Positions 1 to 11,596 of a stretch of DNA of 64,000 bases are shown piece by piece. Source of the DNA: Phlebotomus papatasi (Eukaryota; Arthropoda; Insecta; Diptera; Psychodidae); assembly GCF_024763615.1 (NCBI RefSeq), contig NC_077223.1, forward strand, positions 87,668,627 through 87,732,626, read 5' to 3'. Within the stretch, counting starts at the first letter, position 1, and every line of letters begins with the position of its first letter. The position numbers and the translations under genes are program-made. The notes beneath the pieces were generated by a model. It was given only the letters and a program-made list of their open reading frames with translations, made no database searches and was not told where the DNA came from.

Positions 1-161
1 TGGTTTAGCATTCACTAAGGACTTCTGGTAGGTGCAAAGATACCGATACGTACCTGTAGCTATTTCTAAACAAACTAATATCCAATGCTAGAGCCAACTA
101 CAGTCATTCCGTAACCGCCACCTGCAATGTCTGAGGGGTACCCCAACCACACGGGGTATAA

Positions 162-436
162 CTTCGATGGTATTGTCATGTTCAACGCATAAATGAAGAA
201 AGATTCCTCAGAAAAGCTATGCAAGCCATTGTGAGGAGGCCTCGACCTCGGGGCAGACCTAGGACAAGGTGGCTGAATCAAATTCAGGATCTTGCCTTAG
301 AGCATCTTGAGATCGAACACGAGCATCTTCCTGAAGTGGCGAAGGATCGATAGGCGTAGGCTGCTAAACTGGATGGCATGGGCCCACGAGCTCAATAGGG
401 ATAAACGGTTGAAAATTATCATATGATGATGATTAT
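162..436 (+). mobile_element. 3' end of a non-LTR retrotransposon (LINE), decayed
   Basis: The frame through positions 168-353 reads WYCHVQR, EERFLRKAMQ and then RPRGRPRTRWLNQIQD. This is the C-terminal signature of many arthropod LINE reverse-transcriptase ORFs (typically W-G-H-V-x-R, E-E-R, R-G-R-P-x-x-R-W). After a stop and frameshift near 350 the frame resumes as LLNWMAWAHELNRDKRL followed by a stop at about 410. An ATG/ATT-rich tail follows, as expected of a LINE 3' end. No reverse-transcriptase core is present, so the copy is 5'-truncated or its body lies left of the window. Positions 1-161 may belong to it but carry no readable motif. Related fragments lie at 49,890-50,126 and 62,915-63,125. 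The clade (RTE-like or other) is not resolved. Confidence 0.75.
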
Positions 437-651
437 GCAGTAATTACGCAAGCTAGGAAATCAAGTGCCCATGACTACCTGGTGTACTATTGGGTAATAC
501 AGTAATACGGACTAAGGAAGTAAATAAAACGAATATGCAATTATTAAAAACGTTACGGGTGACTCAAATACTTAATAAAAAGTATTAGTTGAAAGTAAAT
601 ATATAGTAGTTTCAGTTGGTCTTCTTTCTTCTAAGGTTTTTTTCGCGCATT

Positions 652-1169
652 ATGTCCTGGACACACTTACGACTAAAGTCCAGAGACGACTAAGCTCGTT
701 TATAGCCTAGTCAGTTCCTGACACACTACAAACTAGGCTTAACATTTTCTGGCACTCACAAAACATAACTTTCGTGGGTTTTTATGCAGATATTTCTACT
801 GAAATGCACTAGTGGTCCTTAGAAAATGAAACTACTTTTAAATTTACTTCACAATTCACGTATAACAACAAGAATTCTTCAACAGAATCGTAGAAATTGA
901 CTTAAGTCGTGAGTTAGCTTCCATCTCACAAATAATTGTAATTAACAATAATTATTGGACGTGTACTGGGACATGATATTACAAATAGTTTCATTTTCAT
1001 AGGAGTATTAGTGCATTTCAGTAGAAATATCTGCATAAAAACCCAAGAAAAGTTATGTTTTGTGGATACCAGTGATTGCTAAACCTCATTTGTAGTGTGT
1101 CAGGAACAGACTTGGCTATGAACTAGCTTAGTCGTCTCTGGACTTTAGTCGTAAGTGTGTCTAGGGCAT
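652..1169. mobile_element. Fold-back element with ~180-bp inverted arms
   Basis: Positions 652-832 and 987-1169 are imperfect inverted repeats of each other, separated by a ~154-bp AT-rich loop. Matching landmarks are ATGTCCTGGACACACTTACG on the left against CGTAAGTGTGTCTAGGGCAT on the right, GTCCAGAGACGACTAAGC against GCTTAGTCGTCTCTGGAC, and GGGTTTTTATGCAGATATTT against AAATATCTGCATAAAAACCC. There is no reading frame of note, so the element is non-autonomous. Short pieces of the same terminus occur at about 21,475-21,500 and 29,288-29,312. Confidence 0.8.
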
Positions 1170-3469
1170 TAGTCAGGATCCGTATCTACGAAAATTTTTG
1201 CTGGTTCTACTTTGATCTCAAACACAAAAGACATCTTGAAGTCAAAAGCGTTAAACATTCCCTGTAGTTCTTCCAGATTTCTTCAGTAACAAAAAAAGGT
1301 TCGTTGAACATTTGAGTTTAGGGATTAATTCCTAAGTAAATCATTCCACATATTTTGGGTTTCTATAAGTTAGGATTTATTTTTGTATTATATACCGTTT
1401 GCAACAAAGGTTAAGAACGCCATTGCATTTGTAATTTTCAGGATTTTATGTAACCGTTGCTCACGGTGTTGTGTTAAGGAAATGAAGCTTTTGTTGTTGG
1501 GTTTTTTTCTTGCTTCATTTGGAATGCGCCATCCCCACGACGAGGGATGGCAGAAGGGAAGCGAATCTGGGATGTGAGCTAAAACAAGGCCCAAGATAGG
1601 AGGAAGTTGGGCAAAGTACAATATGAATAAAAGGCAGCAAATGGCAATTTATCAGGGTAAGAAAATTTCCATCCAATTCATTAGCATATTATTCTAATGC
1701 CAAATCTTTCTCTCAATGTCTTGTATACTGAATTAAATGCGCTGAATGATGAGATCGGGTGACTGGTTGAGAAACTATGGAAAAGAGATTGGGATGAAAA
1801 GGTGTCAATGGCCAGGTCGATTGATTGCGATTGATCTGTGCTATTTTGCTTCTTGACGCGTAGCTCCGGAGCATAGGAGAAGACATTATCATATGTTGGG
1901 ATGAATCTGCGGATGCGAACTTATTCTTGCCTAGAGGCATCGGTTGATGTGTTGCATTAAGTTCCTCCCGCATATCTTCTGCCGTGGCAAAAAAACATGG
2001 TCTGAAGAAATTGTTCAAGGCGAGGTCGTCGAACATGTCGCGTATTGTAGGCGTCGTCAGTCTGGAGGAGCGACCTCAATTATCATTTCGCTTGGGCCGA
2101 TATCTCAAATGCAAATAAATTCAAACGGAGAAAATTGCTATTCAGCAAAATACTTGTCGTCTCTTCTGCTTGAAATTTCAAATGCAATCAAATTTTTAGC
2201 CTGACAAACACCCAGAGAATCATGTCCCGAAAGTCCAATACGGGGCAAAAAAAAATATCATTTTCAATGACATTGGGATTTTCTCTTATCAGAAGAACCT
2301 CATGTGTGTCCCTCCACATGTGAGACCGCACTAAAATACTTTCCCACAGAACAGTTTTCTTCCCGACACTTTTCCCACACAATCCACCCAACAATGAGTG
2401 GTTCTGTTGTCATCGCCCTGTCACCCCAACTTCTTGTGCAAATTCCATCCAATCCGCGAATTCCCACACACAAGACCCAGCGCTGATTCCTTCACTTCCC
2501 TCAAACTTCCCTCCTGCATTCCGTCATTCCCGCAAGGCAGATTGGCTCTATTGGGCATGGCAAATACTCCGGGCACCGTAAGAAAAAGTCACCCTAAATC
2601 AACAATTTCGGGCTTGATGAATAACATCACTTCGCGAAGACACCGATCGACACTGATAAGGGAAGGTTCTCACTGTGACTCTTTTTTCTCACGCGCGCCA
2701 TTCGCAATCCCAGCTCTTCCCTGGACATACACTTGGAGTTCTGGATTACGACTCCCTTTCGAGAAGGTGGCCACACCTTTGCCATTTGCCAAAAAAAGAG
2801 ATATTCAACTTGTGGGAAATTTTTTTTTTCGGAAAGATTTTTACAAGCGCCGCTCTTCACATTCAGAACACTTCACTGAATAATTACGCAGACAGCGAAT
2901 GAGCCATAAAATCGGTGGTTAAGCACATTAAGATTGGATTTTGATTAAGAGAAATTTGACAAATTTTGCGACGATGGTGGAATCAAGTATCACTGACAAA
3001 ATATATTTACATGGCATTTCAGTTAAGAACTTAATATCGTGGGTGTGGTATTTGTCCGAATTATAAAAATTCTTTGCAAATCTTGCTAAAAAGAATTACA
3101 ATTTTCAACAATAAACACAAACATTCACAATTATCAAGATTGTGCCCAAGGCGCAATTACACATAAACTATCGAGTTCTTTTCATTACCATTAAAAAGGG
3201 GTGGAAAATAGTCCTAGGAACCCCCTGACAAGTTGCCTGAAATTTGAAGTCACTTTCTCATACTTAGATTTAAATTTATATGGGAATTTTTTTGCACTCG
3301 CGACCATTACACTAAATAACAAAAAAGTGAGAAGTTTTTCCGTATTGTAAGATACCTTTCCGTATGGAGGGATAAATATACTAAATTTTTGGTTAAATAA
3401 GTTTTTTCCTCGGAGCACTGTGAGCTGAGTCCGAGATCAATTTAGGAATAGGCTTCAAATAGGTCCATA
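1170..3469. other. Repeat-poor noncoding stretch
   Basis: No transposon ends or duplicated blocks were recognised. Positions about 1,500-2,900 are less AT-rich than the surroundings. A 161-codon open frame at 2,398-2,883 overlaps other open frames and shows no domain or exon signal. The segment could be conserved regulatory DNA, but nothing in it proves that. Confidence 0.4.
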
Positions 3470-3730
3470 TAAAAAGGCTTCTAGGCTTTGCCAAGTGCTC
3501 GAACTCTCGTGATTTAAAAAACTTTACCTCTAAAGCACTTTCGCATCATTTACTGTTTACCAGTTCTCAACCGATTTGTACCGATTCATAAATCACTTAA
3601 AAGGTCTCCTAAAATAGTTTGATAGTAATAAAATTTATTTTCGGATAAAAATGTCTTTACCTGTTACGAACCGGTTCATTAACGGTTTAGAACCGATTGA
3701 AACCAATTTATAAATCACTCAAAACATTAT
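3470..3730 (+). repeat. Dispersed repeat R1, copy 1
   Basis: A block containing CTTTCGCATCATTTACTGTT, then ACCGATTCATAAATCACT, then GAACCGGTTCATTAACGGTT. The same order of landmarks recurs at 13,105-13,425 and 48,950-49,290, reversed at 38,770-39,040, and in part at 8,690-8,800. It encodes nothing recognisable and has no clear terminal inverted repeats. The repeated CCGATT/AATCGG and ACCGGTT words make it partly self-complementary. Confidence 0.7.
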
Positions 3731-4814
3731 TGCCCAGAATAGGAGTAATATAAAAGAATTTCGGATAAAAATTCGTTATCGATGTATATCGAATTGTAGA
3801 GCGCGTGGCCCATTCGACATATGTCAACCCAGTCGACGGTCAGAACCCACCAATCCTAATCCTTTATTTCATTCCTTTGACACGCCCAACCCCTAGCAGC
3901 CTTTTGGGTGCTGAAAAGTTGCTTTGGGGCTTTTATTGTTAGGTAAATGTCCTCAGTCTTCAGTGCGAGTGAGCATCAGTCGACGTGTACGGTTCACTCT
4001 CATGTAGTGAAAAATGGGTGGCACTTTAATTCTCCAATTTCCCTCTAAATTTGTACTTTTATTTAGGTGAGCCCCATCAGGGCTTACAGAATAGTTATCG
4101 ATATAAAATCGAACCTATTCATTATCAGTTCATAACGGCTTGGAGTTAGATTCAAGCTTATCAGAGATTTCCAATAAGAGTTGTGAAATATTGAAGCGAA
4201 ATGAAAAGTCGTGGTCAAGTTTTCGCGGTTTATTGAGTAGAATTGAACCAAATTACAAGGGGTCGCGAACATTTTATAATGTCGCGACATTTCTTGTATA
4301 AAAATAACAATAAATTTAACATAAATAATAGGAAGAGGAAGAGTAAAGGTGTCAAAGGTCAAAGCAGCAAAAGTGCATTCCAAAAGTAAAGCATTTTGGC
4401 ACTTTTCCTGTTTTGCAACAATATGCTTTCTCTTTGACCTTGAAAAACGTTGTTAGGAGTGCCCACTTACAGGAGGGTCTCCCAAAGATACAAAATCTCT
4501 ATCTCTAACCGTTTGGGCTCTGAGCGTGGTAACGGCTGGATGGACAGACGGCCAGACACATAGATCGACAAACAGCGAGGCATTATTTCTCAAAAATCGT
4601 CTGGAGCGTGCAGATATGTTGAGGACATTTATCCCCTGGGAGTTGAAGCTGGAAGTTTTGGGGGGTGAAAAAATACTCGGATTGTAATATATTTACATTG
4701 CTCTCACTGTGGAGTTCGAGTTGTAAAAGGAGTGACAAAATCAAGATTTGAAGAATGGAGAGTGCTTATTGTGTCTTACTTAATGGGTTCTAGAAGATAA
4801 TATTGAAAAAAAAA
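3731..4814. other. Noncoding, with a dispersed-repeat end near 4,470-4,740
   Basis: No gene is seen. Positions about 4,470-4,740 contain a GC-richer block with the string GGATGGACAGACGGCCAGAC, ending in GTGGAGTTCGAG at 4,709-4,720. A related GGAGTTCGAGCAGT word is at 46,237-46,250 and its reverse complement at 38,608-38,620. The three may be ends of one repeat family. The rest shows nothing. Confidence 0.35.
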
Positions 4815-5463
4815 GCCAAACAATGGCCTCAATTCTGAAACAAAGATCAAACTCAATATGAAGAAAATCTCAAGATCTTGGTAAAAAAATCAAGATGAAG
4901 ATTTCAAATATGTCAAATAACTTAACATCTTGATATGTAAAGCACATACCGTGTGAATTTCGAAATTTACAATTCGGAAACCAATATTTCAAGATTTCTC
5001 TTGAGATTTCTTTGACAAAAGGATTTAAGAAAGAAAATAATATTAAAAGTATTACATTTTTTGAGCTTCTAATTTTATTAAAGCGATATTCCAAGATGTG
5101 TAAATCAAGATGTAAGACATGTAAGAGTCCCTGAAAGAGAATTATATCTAAGTATTTATTTTGGGATGTAATTACCGGTCACTATTTTGATGATTATGAC
5201 TTATCATGAATGTTTCGAATAGTCTATTATTAATTTTCTTATTTTTTATGGAGGAATTTCAATAAATTGTGTAGAGAAATGATTGTTTTAGTTTGGTGTG
5301 AAAAATCTTGAAATTTTTGTTCTTAGCTAAGATATTTTAAATTTCGTAAATCAATGAATTCGTTTAGAATATAAGATCTTAATTTGATATTGAAATTTCA
5401 AATAGTGATCTTGATCTTGATCTTGGTTTCATAATTTAGGCCATATCTTGTCTAGCATTATGC
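4815..5463. mobile_element. AAGATC-rich fold-back element
   Basis: The left end (about 4,815-4,855: AATGGCCTCAATTCTGAAAC then AAAGATC) is an imperfect inverted copy of the right end (about 5,408-5,463: GATCTTGATCTTGATCTTGG then TTTCATAATTTAGGCC). The interior is sprinkled with TCAAGAT/ATCTTGA words in both orientations. No coding capacity. Exact termini and target duplication are not resolved. Confidence 0.5.
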
Positions 5464-7430
5464 CTTTATCATGCTTTTGACGGCATTCATTACAGCTATG
5501 GCTTCTAAAAGCATTTGAACTAATTCGATAGTTCTTAATACGAATTTTTAAAAATTAATTTTTTCTGTATTGATAAGACAGTCTGATACCTGTTCTGGAT
5601 ATTATTTGAGTTAATATTAGTTTATCTTACTATATTATATATCACAAACAAGGATATTATTTATCCTTGTCCGAATCGCTTCTAAAATAATTGCATTTTG
5701 GTAAAAGTTCTAATCATATTCATAAACAGCTCATTAACTTACCGGTTTAAGGGGGTAAACGAGTTTGACATAGGGAAAAAATTTTATTTTGGTCATTTTT
5801 TTATTTTTGATCTATAAAATTTCGTAAATTCAAATTTTCGTCTATCTGATAGAGTAGGGCTTGGCAGATAATTTCACCGGAAATTTTTTGAAAAATTATT
5901 GGAAAATTTTCAAAATTGAACCGTTCAGAAATGGTATGATCACTCCCTCATTTTTCCGTTGTCACGTCTTTTTTCTAGAAGCTTCATCTTAAATCTATAA
6001 AAATAGTATTTTCTTTTAGAATATGATTGTAGTTCGTGCCTTAAAGAAGGATTTATCTTTAAATATTTTTTTAGATTTTTGGCACAACTTTTTCAAAAAA
6101 GTGATAATTTTCAGCCACTTTTTAACATGTTTTATACTATAAAATCCGTTAAAATCAATATTTCTAAAAACCGTCAAGTTAATCACGAGCCAACTATATC
6201 TACAGAAGAAGTGTGCAAAGTGTTAAAAAGATCGGTTCAGGCGTTTTCGAAATATCTTGACAACCGATTTTGAAAATTATGTTTTGAAAAAAAAAAACGC
6301 GTTTAAACTTAATATGGACGCGCGGGCGGAATGCATAACTAAAATTGCTCTACCTCCGGCAGTTTTACTAGGATTGACTTGAGATTTTTAGATAATGTTC
6401 TTTACTTATTATACTATTCAATAAGCAAAAAAAAATTGATTTTGCAGCCTTCAAATCCGCTTACCCCCTTACAACTAGACGGAACACCAAATCTATACTA
6501 ATTCTTCGAAAATAGGGTAGAGTCAGTACTTTTTCGCCAGTAAGTACTTTTTCGCCACCTACAAATAAAATCTCTTTTTAAAGGAATTACAAGCTCATGG
6601 AACTATGAAATGAGTTTAATTTCGTGACCTCTAGTCCAACGGATCAGAAAACCATATCAGGTTCTTTGCCGAATAGATTATTTGCAAATTATCAAGAGAA
6701 ATTCTCGACATGGTGAACAATTACCCAAAAAATATGGAGTTCTTAAGAAACTTGTCAACGCTAAGAGAAATTATCTTGCATTATTTTGTGTGTTTGCTGT
6801 AGAGTTTTTGATATTTTTCACTGAAACTCAATCTCTTATCAACTAAATTTTATTATAATATCATTTATAATAATGTTCATAGGCAAGAAATGTATTTTTT
6901 CAACTAGATGCCCAAAACTTCCCGAGAAGTCTCCTGGTTTAATAGAGAGACAATGCTTCAAAGCATTTGTACAGAAAATTTCATTTTATTTCGATAAAAA
7001 TTGTAAGAATTACAAGAATTACAAGAGGCGTGGTCTATATTCATAATAGACAATGGAAGATCCTTTATGTTTCACTCTTAATTGAAATTTTGCTTCTAGT
7101 TTCATGAAATAGTTCACCAGGAAAAGCAAGTATTACTTAGTACGTACAATTTAAACGGCAAAGAGATCACGAATTCTTGATATAATTGGCGTTTCATTTG
7201 AAAACGTGCAATATTGTGTCAACTCCTTGGGTTTTAAATAATAATTTATTATAATATTCTCTCTTCTCTCTCACTCACTTTAGACTTGGAGGAATAAAAA
7301 GACAAGATAAAATAACTATTTGCATTTGTCAATCATCACACTCGTCTGTTGATTCGATATCAAAACAACGATACACGGTATTTGAAGTGCATTTTATCAT
7401 AAACATTCTCATAGTTTAGCTTTATCACTA
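5464..7430. other. AT-rich noncoding stretch
   Basis: No gene or complete element was recognised. A 15-bp word, AGTACTTTTTCGCCA, occurs twice in tandem at about 6,535-6,557. It recalls the GGCGA-rich words of the element at 55,286-56,205. A few short poly-A runs are present. Confidence 0.4.
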
Positions 7431-8689
7431 ATACCTGGTGAACACGTGACGAGTTGGGGAATAATGCTTCCTTGGTTGTGGCTGCTTCGGGGAAAATTCA
7501 CTGATGGATTTTGTCAGTGGGCAAATGGCAATAAATTATCTGCTCAACAAATATGTTTGACATGAAAATTGAACAAAAATCATAAATTGTACAGCACCGA
7601 GGTGGCTTTCTTACCCAGCAAATTCAATGCTTTTTGTGCCACTGAAAGGGATCCGATGGGATCTTGAGCCTCTCCTTCAGGAGTCGCCTCCGACTCGTGG
7701 CACAATGAATAAGAAAGGAAGAAGGTATTTTGAGCACGTGGCAAGATGTTTTCATTGTTAAATCGCGCCCACGACACAAATTGCACATATTAGAGATATA
7801 CACTGCTAGAAACGAGAAGCGTTTTCTACAACAGAAGATGATCTTCGAAGTAGAGATCAAACCATTGCAGTGAAACAGTTGAAAGAGAGTACATGAATCT
7901 TCTCGTGAATTAGGAATAACTGTTCTAATATTATTTCACTTAAATTTTAAGTAATTCCACAATATTTTCTATTTGAAATTATGTTTTTAAATCTAAAATT
8001 TATTAAACACCTGTTAAATTATCAAATATGAAGCTAATTTAACTACGTAAAATTATCATTATTATTTGGCAGTGTTTGAGAATTTACTATATACATTCTG
8101 CAGCCACAATTATGGTGGCCGGACTTTCCGAATTTGGCCCAGTGACCTTTAAATTGAAGGTAAAGAGGGATGACTAACAACGATTTATGTTGTACTTTTA
8201 GTACCTTCTACATCTTTTAGAAGTTACTCGAATTTACCAACTGAATTATATATATCCCATAAATATTATAAAACTTGTAATAAAAATATAAAAGATAGTA
8301 AGTATGTTCTTTAGTATCGGTATTAGTATTTAATTTAATTTGTATAATTTAAGATCATGATTCATCAGGTCCTCTAAACTGATTAAATTTAGGCCATCAA
8401 AAATACAAGATGACGTTAAGAATGAAATGTTGACCTCGAATACCTCGAATACATATCCAAAAAGAAAAGAATTCATAGAAGCCGTTTTCAAAATAAACCA
8501 ACAAAAACATGGTTTTGGATAGAATTAAGAGGGTTTGGAAACAATGACCAATGAGGGTTTGGAATTTGACTTATGATGGGGGGTCTCCTGAAGACCAGAA
8601 GCTCGTATCACTTATCGTTTGACTTCTAGTTGGCTAACAAGTATAGGAACAGAAAAAGAATATTTAAAAAATATAGGTAAGTTATGGGT
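7431..8689. other. Repeat-poor then AT-rich noncoding
   Basis: Positions about 7,430-7,900 are less AT-rich and free of recognised transposons. Overlapping minus-strand open frames there (up to 78 codons) look accidental. The remainder is ordinary AT-rich DNA with nothing identified. Confidence 0.35.
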
Positions 8690-8800
8690 ACTTTACCGAT
8701 TTATCACCGATTGAGACCGCTGCTACCGGGTTGAAAGTTTTAAGACCTTTCCAAAACAAAATCGAAATTTAACCATATCGGTTAAGGAATAGGCCTTCTT
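8690..8800 (+). repeat. Dispersed repeat R1, partial copy
   Basis: Contains ACCGATTTATCACCGATTGA and a downstream AAGACCTTTCCAA landmark also found in the R1 copy at 48,950-49,290. The beginning and middle of the repeat are missing or too diverged to follow. Confidence 0.45.
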
Positions 8801-9239
8801 TTACTACTTTACTAAAGTAGTTAAACTGTTAAACTTTAACCTTCAAAAATTCAAGATGGAAATTTTTTCGGTCACGGGTTTGCCTATTCCCGTAGAAATG
8901 TTTAATTTTAGGATTATTCTGTCAAAGGTGACAGAACAAGGTATGTTTAATTATTAAATTTGTGTTTGTGTCAGTTATTTCAATGATCAAGAAAAGCATT
9001 ACAAAAAAATCTCAGGTAAGAATTTAAATATAATTTTGGAAAAAAGTAATTAAAAATGGCGAGTAATATTAATTTTAAAATAGGTACCGTAGACAGGGGG
9101 CTGACATTAGTTCTGAAAAATGCGACCAGTTTTAATGTAAATTTTTTCCTGTTTTCGTACACATTTCGCGAGATATCTCCAAAACTACATAGGTTGCCTA
9201 TTCGGGGTTTTCAGTTGCCTTGTCGTTATTAAATTGGCT

Positions 9240-9325
9240 TTTATGGTCCATAGTATTATTTACTAGTATTATTTACTATAGTATTATTATAGTACTATAG
9301 TATTAATAGTATTATTTACTAATTC
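9240..9325. repeat. TAGTATTATTTAC simple repeat
   Basis: An irregular run of AGTATTATTTACT and TATAGTATTA units, partly palindromic, is readable directly. It is likely a slippage-generated microsatellite. Confidence 0.75.
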
Positions 9326-9414
9326 ATTCTACAATGGCAGAAAACAGCTAATAAACTCAAAAGTTCTTTCGGCACGCTAAAATCATATGGAAAACATAGG
9401 AAACGTTATGCCCC

Positions 9415-9590
9415 TGACCGTAGATGCGGGTTCCTCTTCTGTTGGTAAGTTTTTCTTTAATTCTAGCACTTAAGGATGGATTTTAACTGATTATATGTGG
9501 TAAATAGAATCATCTAAGGTTATCCCTTAGTGATAGAATTGTGGGAAAGAAAAGGAACCGCAAGGGATAGTCACCCGTATATACGGGTAT
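9415..9590. mobile_element. Family G small TIR element (CCGTAGAT ends), diverged copy
   Basis: Left end ACCGTAGATGCGGGTTCCTC matches in inverted form the right end GGAACCGCAAGGGATAGTCA then CCCGTATATACGGGTA. Internal landmarks TTTTTCTTTAATTCTAGCAC and CACTTAAGGATGG are shared with the cleaner copies at 37,966-38,151 and 63,134-63,575. About 175 bp, no coding capacity. More damaged relatives occur near 34,270-34,380 and 53,040-53,090. Confidence 0.65.
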
Positions 9591-10521
9591 TAGAAAATAA
9601 GTTTACAAGGATTTCAGATAGCACGGTGTAGGTTTACTTAAATTTTGGTTATTTATATTTTTTTAAGCATATAGTTTGCCATTAAGTCCTAAAATCTGAT
9701 TTTGAATGGTGACTCATATTCGCAGAAAAATTCGATTAGTGAAAACAAAATTTGGAAAGCAATCTATTTAAAATTTTAACGTTTTAAGAACCTGTGGGTT
9801 ACTTGAGTAATTCTTTCGGACCATTTAAAGGATAACAAAATAACTTTCAACAATAAGAAAAAGTGTTTTATGGTCACCTAATACCTCTGCTATACACTGG
9901 TCCTTTAAAAGTAGGAAAATCATCATGTTGAAGAAAGTAGGGCACCTTTTAATTGAGATAGCTATAAAATGTGTTTTTTTTCTAATTCTAAATGGAACTG
10001 CACTTTACCATAATGTAATTTACATAACTCTACAAACAAATTCGATCGCTCAGAATAAGAAACTAATAACTCACACTAGGAAAATTTTACAGGAGAGCGA
10101 TTTGAAGCTGAGATTTTACATGCAGAGTTATAGGATTTTTTAAGATTTAGAATCTCTATAACTTTGAAAATAATTATCTTTCAAATAATATTCATAGGGA
10201 AGGTAGAGGATATAAAAAACCACAACAATTTTTTACTGTGTATCCAAAAAGCAAATAAAACTATTTTTGTAAAAAATCGGGTTGTTAGACTTATAGTCTG
10301 AGAGTGGTCGAATTGAAGCTAATTGCAATATAATAAGGCTCTGTTCCATTTAAAACTAGACTAAAACGCGTTGTTTTAAACATACCCCAATTTAAAGGTG
10401 CCTCCTAAAGGTGCCTCCTAAAGGTTCCCAACTTCCCCTTAATATTTAAAGAAATTTAAAATTTTAAAAATGTGAATTCTAAAAATATTTACATATATCA
10501 CTTTTCACATAGTTAGAGGTA
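9591..10521. other. AT-rich noncoding with fragments of a GTGCCTCC-type repeat
   Basis: No gene. Positions about 9,930-10,435 share words with 35,110-35,350 and 62,708-62,908, notably GGAACTG...CATAATGTAATTTA and AAAGGTGCCTCCTAAAGGTG. The last is a perfect 15-bp tandem duplication at about 10,397-10,426. Boundaries are not clear. Confidence 0.4.
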
Positions 10522-11594
10522 TAGGGGAAGTGCTTATAATTTTGGACAGTCTGCTTATAAGCATAGAAGTTCCAAGTTTGAAGTGCGATATTTTCTATAC
10601 TAATTGACATTTCTTGTTACTCTCTTTTCAGAAGGGTTGTTTAGAAACTTAGCAAGCTATTTATCGTCTTATTTTTATTAAAATTAGTTTTAATACGTTT
10701 AAAAATGAATTGATAAGTAGAGGTGAATTTGACTCTTATTTTGGACAACTTAGTTATTAATTTTTACAACTTGTCTGTAAATTTGGACAGCTAATCCTCC
10801 TCAACAGGATGCCCATTGTTCTTCATTTGATGAACCAATCTTACCAAGTCCTCTTCCTGTTCATGTATAAGGGAAACGTAGAATGTCACAGAAGCCCGGA
10901 AACTTTCCATATCATTCATTAAAGTGAGTTGACTTCGATACTCCAAGTACGTGCAGATTCGCTCATTCCCTGACCTTTCCGGGAGCCTTTCAAGGCATTT
11001 CTCGCTACATCTCTTTCGTAGAGATGATGCTCCTTTGTTTCTCCAGGCATTTGTCCAACCTAGTCATCACAAAAGCTAAAACTTCACGAAATTTCGTAAG
11101 AAAAACACCTGTCCAAAATAAGAATCATCACCTCACTGGTGAATGTCTTAAAAAATTTCCCATTTTTCACACGAAAAATATAATTCACAAGGCAAATCTC
11201 ACTTCAGGTCAAATGTACAAATCATCAGTAACGTGAATCAACACAATATTCAATAAATATTCAATAATATCACTCAAAAACAGCGAACAAACTTTGTTAG
11301 TACTTCACCAAAACTAAATAAGACTGAAGTAAGCCACGAAGTTCTGTCATATTTCTCGTAAGCAATTGCTCACACTGAATTTTCAACAAAGCAATTTCAA
11401 CTCAAATCATATTCAAAATTTAACGTATTTAGTGTCTAAATCTTCCAAAAAGAACAAATATTTAGATAGAATTCATTTTTTATCAAATATTGGAATAAAA
11501 ATCCATCATTTTAATCAATTTATTTTTAGTGTCCAATTTTACCCTCAAAGTGTCCAAATTTAGAAACTGTCCAAAATTATGAGCACTTACCCTA
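10522..11594. mobile_element. Family D element, ~1.07 kb, AGGGGAAGTGC termini, copy 1
   Basis: The left terminus TAGGGGAAGTGCTTATAATT is an inverted copy of the right terminus AATTATGAGCACTTACCCTA, extended by TTGGACAG against CTGTCCAAA. TA dinucleotides flank both ends (10,520-10,521 and 11,595-11,596), which fits a TA target duplication. The copy at 13,685-14,758 is nearly co-linear along its whole length, and a third, diverged, inverted copy lies at 28,490-29,267. The minus strand carries a conserved protein-like segment, described separately. No complete transposase is seen. Confidence 0.85.
10790..11080 (-). pseudogene. Coding remnant carried in the family D element
   Basis: Read on the minus strand, this stretch gives a continuous frame that includes RNKGASSLRKRCSEKCLERL, PERSGNERICTYLEYRSQLT, LMNDMESF and VRLVHQMKNNGHPVEED, then a stop. 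The equivalent DNA in copy 2 (about 13,960-14,250) gives GNERIRTYLEYRSQ and VRLVHEMKNNGHPVEADW but is broken by frameshifts and in-frame stops. The diverged third copy (28,742-28,957, plus strand) still reads RCSEISLKRLPEKPGNARIR and YRSLLILLNDMESL. Conservation of amino-acid pattern across three copies suggests that the family once carried a real coding segment, either part of its transposase or a captured host exon. I do not recognise the protein family. Confidence 0.5.
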
Positions 11595-11596
11595 TA

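Noticed and set aside
2398..2883. 161-codon open frame on the plus strand, the longest in the window
   Set aside because: It overlaps other open frames in the same less AT-rich island, has no recognisable domain, codon pattern or splice context, and its size is within chance for that composition.
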